Origin: Dactylosporangium aurantiacum
GTDB lineage: Bacteria; Actinomycetota; Actinomycetes; Mycobacteriales; Micromonosporaceae
Assembly (NCBI RefSeq): GCF_000716715.1
Contig: NZ_JNYJ01000027.1
Coordinates: forward strand, 40,417-104,416
Direction: 5' to 3'
Length of the DNA: 64,000 nucleotides
Part shown: piece by piece, positions 59,173 through 64,000 of the stretch
Position numbering within the stretch: the stretch's first letter is position 1
Layout of the letters: each line of letters opens with the position of its first letter
Position numbers and translations under genes: made by a program
The notes under the pieces: generated by a model
Databases searched by the model: none
Seen by the model: only the letters and a program-made list of their open reading frames with translations
What the model was told of the DNA's origin: nothing

Positions 59173-61230
59173 TCAGGACGGGGTCGACGCCAGCCGCGCC
59201 TCGCGGGTCGGCGGGGCGTCCGTCGTGGGCGGCACCCGGCCCGGCCACCAGGCGGCCCGGCCGAGCAGCGTCATCGTCGCCGGCACCAGCAGCATCCGCA
59301 CCACGGTCGCGTCCAGCACGATCGCGACCACCAGACCGAGCCCGATCTCCCGGATCGGCGCGAACCCACCCACCAGGAACCCCGCGAACACCACCACGAG
59401 CAGCAGCGCCGCCGACGTGACGATCCGGCCGGTCTGCTGCAGGCCCACGGCGACCGCCCGGCGCGACCCGGCGCCGGCGAGGCGGTGCTCGCGGATCCGG
59501 GCCAGCAGGAACACCTCGTAGTCGACCGACAGCCCGAACGCGATCGCCGCCACCAGCACCGGCACCGTCAGGTCGATCATGCCGAGGTCGCCGCGGTCCT
59601 GGTAGGCGAGGGTGACCACGCCCAGCGCGGCGCCGATGCTCAGCACGCTGGTCAGCACCGCCTTGACCGGCAGCAGCAGCGACCTGGTGAACACCGCCAG
59701 CAGCAGCACCGTCGCGGCCACCACCACCAGCGCCGCGAGGGGCCCGTACCGCAGCAGCATCGCCCGGTAGTCGACCAGCCGCGCCGCGTCACCGGTCACC
59801 AGCACCTCGAACGGCGCCGGCACGCCCCGCACCGCGACGACCGTGGCCCGCCCCCGCGGGGTCTCGGGACGATGGGCGGGCGTCGCGCGTACCAGCGACA
59901 CCGCCGCCGACACCGGCTCGACCACCACCGCGGTGACGCCCGGGACACCACGCACCCGCTCGGCGAACTGGACCGTCGCCGGGTCCGCCGCGGGGGAGCG
60001 CACCACGGCGAGGATGTCGTCGGGCCCGACCAGCGCGGGGTAGTGCGCGGCGAGCTGGTCGTACTGCTGCCGGGTCTGCGTCGAGGCCGGCAGCGCCCGC
60101 GCGTCGCTGTTGCCGAGCCGCATGTGGGTGGCCGGCACGGCCAGCGCGAGCAGGCCCGCGCCGGTCAGCACGGTGGTGAGCACCGGCCGGCGCTGCACCG
60201 CGACGGCGAGCCGGCCGAAGACCCCGTCACCGGTCCGCGGGGCGGCCAGCCTGATCCGCCGCCCGGCGAGCTTGAGCACCGCCGGCAGCAGCGTGAGCAC
60301 CGCCAGCATGTTGACCAGCACGACCCCGGCGCCGGCGAGCCCCATCGAGCGCAGGAACGCGTCGGGGAACACCGCCAGCCCGAGCAGGCTCGCCGCCACC
60401 GTGAGCCCGGTGACCGCGATCGTGCGCCCCGCCTTGTCCACGGCCGCGGCCAGCGCCACCCCGACGTCCTCGGTGGCCGCCCGCTCGGCGCGGAACCGGC
60501 TGATCAGCAGCAGCCCGTAGTCGACGGCGAGCCCGACGCTGAGCATCGTGGCAACCTGGATCGCGTAGACGGAGATGTCGGTGACGAAGCTCAGCGCGTA
60601 CAGCAGCCCGAACGTCCCACCGATCCCGGCGACCGCCACGAGCAGCGGCATCGCCCCCGCCAGCAGCCCGCCGAACACCACCACGAGCAGCACCAGCACG
60701 ACCGGCAGCGTGAACAGCTCGGCCCGCTGCACGTCCGACTGCGCCTGCGCGGAGAACTCGCTGTCGGTCAGCGCCCCACCGGTCACGGTCACCCGCGCGG
60801 GGTCCACCGCCCGCAACCGTTCCGCCACGCTCGTCGCGGCTTCAGCGGTACTACCGGCCGCCATCGTCACCTGCAGCAGCACCGCCTGCCCGTCGTCCGA
60901 CGGCAGCGGGGCCGCGACCTCGGTGACCCCCGCCGTCCCGCGCACCTCCGCGAGTCTCGCGGTGAGGTCCACACCCCCGGTGGCGACCACGGTCAGCCGC
61001 ACGGGCTGCGGCCCGGCCGCCTCGTCCCGCAGGTCCAGGGCCCGCTCGGTCTCCGCCCCGGGCACGGTCGCGACCTGCGCGGTGAGCTTCATGAACACCC
61101 CGCCACCGACCCCGAACCCGCCGGCGACGAGCGCCACCCACACCACGATGACCACCACAGGCCGACGCACCGCCGGCGCCGTCAGTATCCGCAACATGCC
61201 GTCGATGCTGGTCGTTGCAACCCTGGTCAC
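59173..61230 (-). CDS. MMPL-family RND exporter
   Basis: 685 residues from GTG 61230 (ATG 61197 is an alternative). About 12 TM helices in two halves, each with a large outer loop. MMPL-type intramembrane motifs are visible: VGLAVDYGLLLISRFR in helix 4 and FGLSVDYEVFLLARIRE in helix 10, with the Asp-Tyr pairs of the proton relay. Exports lipids or hydrophobic metabolites, or confers drug tolerance. No regulator or lipid-biosynthesis gene lies next to it. Confidence 0.9.
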   Translation of the reverse strand: MTRVATTSIDGMLRILTAPAVRRPVVVIVVWVALVAGGFGVGGGVFMKLTAQVATVPGAETERALDLRDEAAGPQPVRLTVVATGGVDLTARLAEVRGTAGVTEVAAPLPSDDGQAVLLQVTMAAGSTAEAATSVAERLRAVDPARVTVTGGALTDSEFSAQAQSDVQRAELFTLPVVLVLLVVVFGGLLAGAMPLLVAVAGIGGTFGLLYALSFVTDISVYAIQVATMLSVGLAVDYGLLLISRFRAERAATEDVGVALAAAVDKAGRTIAVTGLTVAASLLGLAVFPDAFLRSMGLAGAGVVLVNMLAVLTLLPAVLKLAGRRIRLAAPRTGDGVFGRLAVAVQRRPVLTTVLTGAGLLALAVPATHMRLGNSDARALPASTQTRQQYDQLAAHYPALVGPDDILAVVRSPAADPATVQFAERVRGVPGVTAVVVEPVSAAVSLVRATPAHRPETPRGRATVVAVRGVPAPFEVLVTGDAARLVDYRAMLLRYGPLAALVVVAATVLLLAVFTRSLLLPVKAVLTSVLSIGAALGVVTLAYQDRGDLGMIDLTVPVLVAAIAFGLSVDYEVFLLARIREHRLAGAGSRRAVAVGLQQTGRIVTSAALLLVVVFAGFLVGGFAPIREIGLGLVVAIVLDATVVRMLLVPATMTLLGRAAWWPGRVPPTTDAPPTREARLASTPS

Positions 61231-61929
61231 GCCTCGCCGAGGGGAGCGGTCTTCGGCCTCCCTCTGCCGGAGCTTCTCGCCTCGCTCTCAGGAGGGAGTC
61301 CTTGGGTCGCAGGACCGACGCCGACCTGATAGGTGCGGCACCGCCCTCAACTCCAACGAGCGCCCGCCACCGCCCATCGTGCAGGCGGGTCTGGCCCGAC
61401 CGCACCGGCCTGTTCCCCTGGGACCCCGACAGCGGCGCCGCCTGCCGGGCAGATCAGCCGACCGCGTGGCTCGCCCGGCGGGACCACGCCCCGGGCGTTC
61501 GGGGCGACCTGGACGACTTCTTGCCCTGGCCGTTCTCCGCCACTGACGGCTCCACGACGGCCCGCGGCAGTTCCTGGACAGCGGCCCGACCGAGCGCACC
61601 GACATCGCCACATCCGTGAGGTCGCCGACCTCCGGCCCGGCGAGCATGCCTGGCGTACCCCGGTGGAGGCCGACGGCCGCAGCACGCGCCACGACCTGTT
61701 GGTGCTCTGGCGACGTGGCGAGCTCATGGAGCACGACGCGGGCGAGGCCGCTGGCGGCAACGGGGTCGGCCGGGCCGGACTGGTCGTCAAGGATGGCGGC
61801 TTCGCGGAGACGGGTGTCGAGCTGGCGGAGATGGGCGGGGTCAGGCAGCGCGGTGGTGGTCGGCGACTCCGGCGAGCAGCCGGATGGCGTCCGGGTCGGG
61901 CAAGCTGGCGACGTCCGGCGGGGGTGTGG
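61231..61929. other. 700-bp gap with gene remnants
   Basis: No intact gene is supported. On the plus strand about 61380-61540 reads VWPDRTGLFPWDPDSG and GDLDDFLPWPFSA, resembling the end of a DUF4262-type domain without an N-terminus. On the minus strand, 61841-61933 is a 30-codon frame from a GTG that overlaps the TPR gene stop. A second frame continues (LDTRLREAAILDDQSG, VVLHELATSPEHQQVV, to about 61640), as if a short downstream gene had been frameshifted. Confidence 0.45.
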
Positions 61930-64000
61930 TCACCGGGTCTCCTGGACGGTGTCCGGCGTTTCGGTGGGTCGGAGGGCGATGCGGCCGGCGACGGCGTCCA
62001 GGGCGCGGGTGACGATCGCGGTATCGATCGGGTCGAGGCGGGCCAGCAGTGTGTCGGGGTCGCGTTCGCCGTTGAGGATACGCCGGAGGGCGGCGGTGAG
62101 GTCGGCCCAGTCCTGAGTGGCGGCCGTGCGGGTGAAGGTTTCGTTGAGCGCGGTGGCCGCGGCTTGGTCGCCGTGGACGGCGGCCACCACGGCGGCGAGG
62201 GTCCGCTCCCACAGGTCCAGGTGTGATTGCAGGTCGTAAGCCTGGTCGATGGGCAGGTGGTGGGCGCTGTGGAGCACGGTGTCGAGGGCGTGATGCGCGG
62301 TATCCGGGTCGCCGGCCAGCGCGCCGATCAGCTCGGCGAACCGGACGCCTTCCACCTGTTCAACTGTGGCGGTCAGGTCGGCGAGGGACGCGGGTATCAC
62401 CGTGTCGGGTTGTTTCCGCAGCTGTGCCGCGAGTGCCCGAACGGTGCCGGTGAGTTCGTGGATTTCTCCGGTGAGTTGTCTGATGACCGCGGCGGCAAGG
62501 CGGTGGGCGAGTTGTCCGGCCGGATCGGCGCCAGCCCGACTCAAGTAGTTGGCCAGGTTGAAGTGTGAAACGGCGACCGCGGCCAGGTCGAGGCGGGTGT
62601 ATTTGAGACGGAGCGCGGCATGCTCCAATCTGATCGCCTCGTCACGGTGGCCACGCTTGTCAGCCAGGTCGGCGCGTGCGCTGAGGGTCTTGGCCAAACT
62701 CAGGATGTCCTGATGCTGCTCGAACACCTCCTGGCAGGAAAGCAACAGTTGCTCGGCGTCCTCAAGGTGTCCGAGGCGGATCAGCGGGACATAGTCGTTG
62801 AACCGGGCGAAGGCGATGGCGTGCTGGCCGGCGCCTCGGGCGCGCTTGCTGGCGATGTTGTCCGCGTTGAAGTTCAGCGCCTGCTGCCAGCGTCGCAGGT
62901 CGTTTGCGGTGTGAACGCCGAGGTTGAGCAGCCCTTCCCGCACGGCGAACGGGTCAACCGCGTCGTCAGGGCCGCGCTGGGGCGAGAGTTGGCCCATCTC
63001 GGTGACGAGTCGGCTCACCTCGGCCAGGACCTGGTCCGGCCGGCCCAGCCGGTAGACGACCTGCAGGCGGCGCGTTTGGTCGGCCAGTTGGGTCCAGCGG
63101 CCGAATCCGGCTTGGCGGCTGTGCTCGGCGGCCTGGTCGGCCAACTCGAGCGCCTCACTCAGCCGACCCGAATTGCTGATCAGATTCACGATGTCCCAGG
63201 CGACACGAGCGGCGAGGCGGTGGTCGCCGACCGTGATGAACTGGTTCAGGGCGACGCGCAGCAGCCGCTCACTCTCCGCAGCGTCCACCCGCATGACGGC
63301 ACGGCCCAGCCCGGCCAGATGTTCGGGTTTGCCTGTGGCGGCGGCGATGCGGTGCAGATGAGCGGCGGCGACCTGAGCGACCCCTGCCGTACGGTCGCGT
63401 ACGAGGGCCTGCTCGACGACCCACGCGGCGAGGTTCCATTCGGCGAGGCGGAGTAGGTAGGGCGCGGCGGCCAGCCCGGCCCGCACCACCATCCGGGTGC
63501 GTTCGCCACCCGGCTGTCCCGGCTGCGCCCCCATGAGGCCGGTCCAAAAGGCGGCGAGCATGGTGTCGATGGCGTCACGTACGTCGGTCGGGGTGGTAGT
63601 GCGAACCGTCTCGGCCACACCGGGATGCAGCCGGAACCGCCGCAACGGCTCCGTGTCGCGATCATCGTCCGTGTCTTCGATGGTTTCCTGCTCGACCAGC
63701 GCGGCGGTCAGCAGCGGGGCCAGCGTGTCGGCGATGGCCGGCGCGGGATTGGCCAGCTCCAGTTGCCGGCACAGTTGGGGCCAGACCGTCTCGGTCACGG
63801 CGGAGAGCCGGTCGTCGTCTTCGGTGCCGGCCAGCAGTTGCAGCAGCAGCCGGGGCGCGTCGGGCAGGGTGTGCATGGCGGTGGTGGTCCAGCCGGCGAG
63901 TGCCTGCATGAACCCGGCGTCGTCCAGCGCCGACTCGCCGTCGGCGAAGAACGCTGTCAGGGTCTGGTCGCCGCTGGTGGCGTGTTCGACGGCGTCGAGG
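61930..64000 (-). CDS. Large TPR-repeat protein, C-terminal part (5' end beyond window)
   Basis: At least 689 residues; the frame is open through the right edge. The first visible 150 residues (PDAPRLLLQLLAG, PQLCRQLELANPAP, RRFRLHPGVAETV) look like the winged-helix/lid part that follows an NTPase domain in STAND proteins. From about 170 onward come degenerate tetratricopeptide repeats (GRLSEALELADQAAEHSRQA, ARADLADKRGHRDEAIRLEH). The ATPase or effector domain would lie to the right. Role could be regulation or defence; this cannot be told from the part present. Confidence 0.75.
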   Translation of the reverse strand, partial: LDAVEHATSGDQTLTAFFADGESALDDAGFMQALAGWTTTAMHTLPDAPRLLLQLLAGTEDDDRLSAVTETVWPQLCRQLELANPAPAIADTLAPLLTAALVEQETIEDTDDDRDTEPLRRFRLHPGVAETVRTTTPTDVRDAIDTMLAAFWTGLMGAQPGQPGGERTRMVVRAGLAAAPYLLRLAEWNLAAWVVEQALVRDRTAGVAQVAAAHLHRIAAATGKPEHLAGLGRAVMRVDAAESERLLRVALNQFITVGDHRLAARVAWDIVNLISNSGRLSEALELADQAAEHSRQAGFGRWTQLADQTRRLQVVYRLGRPDQVLAEVSRLVTEMGQLSPQRGPDDAVDPFAVREGLLNLGVHTANDLRRWQQALNFNADNIASKRARGAGQHAIAFARFNDYVPLIRLGHLEDAEQLLLSCQEVFEQHQDILSLAKTLSARADLADKRGHRDEAIRLEHAALRLKYTRLDLAAVAVSHFNLANYLSRAGADPAGQLAHRLAAAVIRQLTGEIHELTGTVRALAAQLRKQPDTVIPASLADLTATVEQVEGVRFAELIGALAGDPDTAHHALDTVLHSAHHLPIDQAYDLQSHLDLWERTLAAVVAAVHGDQAAATALNETFTRTAATQDWADLTAALRRILNGERDPDTLLARLDPIDTAIVTRALDAVAGRIALRPTETPDTVQETR

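Overview
The window is very GC-rich, with dense short-gap gene packing, many GTG starts and 4-base stop/start overlaps. Its gene families (SWIM/DUF6493 pair, XRE-NB-ARC-TPR regulator, MetX/MetY, HxlR, group II truncated haemoglobin, secreted F5/8 type C proteins) suggest an actinobacterium. Micromonosporaceae is my best guess, by inference only. No phage, CRISPR array or rRNA is seen. The only insertion-sequence trace is a decayed transposase.

Region 1 (1-4507) is a compact minus-strand operon: two paralogous haem-oxygenase-like diiron oxidases, each with a C-terminal cupin fold; a Rieske ferredoxin; and a PRMT-like methyltransferase. It converges on the end of a possible ATP-grasp ligase. 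This is the SznE/SznF logic of streptozotocin biosynthesis (arginine N-methylation, then N-oxygenation). All seven diiron ligands have the spacing I recall for SznF, but the cupin histidines are largely lost. I regard it as an uncharacterised N-oxygenated arginine natural-product locus. Region 2 (4508-15024) holds a frameshifted ankyrin gene, an odd tRNA, the SWIM/DUF6493 pair, a repeat-rich gap, a large STAND regulator and a MarR/hydrolase pair with clear operators.

Region 3 (15037-25994) is a nine-gene minus-strand operon for an exopolysaccharide: Agd3/CE18-like deacetylase, PelF-like glycosyltransferase, 12-TM PelG-like membrane protein, sugar nucleotidyltransferase, two epimerases, a nucleotide-sugar dehydrogenase and two GH114 hydrolases. 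It combines elements of bacterial Pel and fungal galactosaminogalactan systems. Most junctions overlap by 4 bases, implying translational coupling.

Region 4 (26218-35240) carries a haemerythrin protein, a flavoprotein, OsmC, metX-metY-CoA-binding protein, a small heavy-metal-like operon behind a MerR-type 19-bp-spacer promoter, a cupin protein, ArsR/VOC, an FkbM methyltransferase and a SIMPL protein. Region 5 (35237-46663) has a peptide-type ABC transporter in which permease and two ATPases are one polypeptide, its lipoprotein, a LysR regulator with an EamA exporter, a beta-propeller, two genes beheaded at a shared junction, an IS5-like remnant and a SnoaL-like protein.

Region 6 (46618-64000) contains a HIT protein, an unknown protein, a SecD-P1-like protein, an HD protein, a quinone oxidoreductase behind a near-perfect SoxR box, HxlR, truncated haemoglobin, a membrane-anchored Hsp70-like protein, a 14-bp minisatellite, Ppx/GppA, a VOC protein, a 2OG-Fe oxygenase, a secreted discoidin/beta-helix protein with a LacI-type operator, an orphan LacI-type promoter facing a strong terminator with no gene between, an MMPL exporter, and the C-terminal two-thirds of a TPR protein cut by the right edge.
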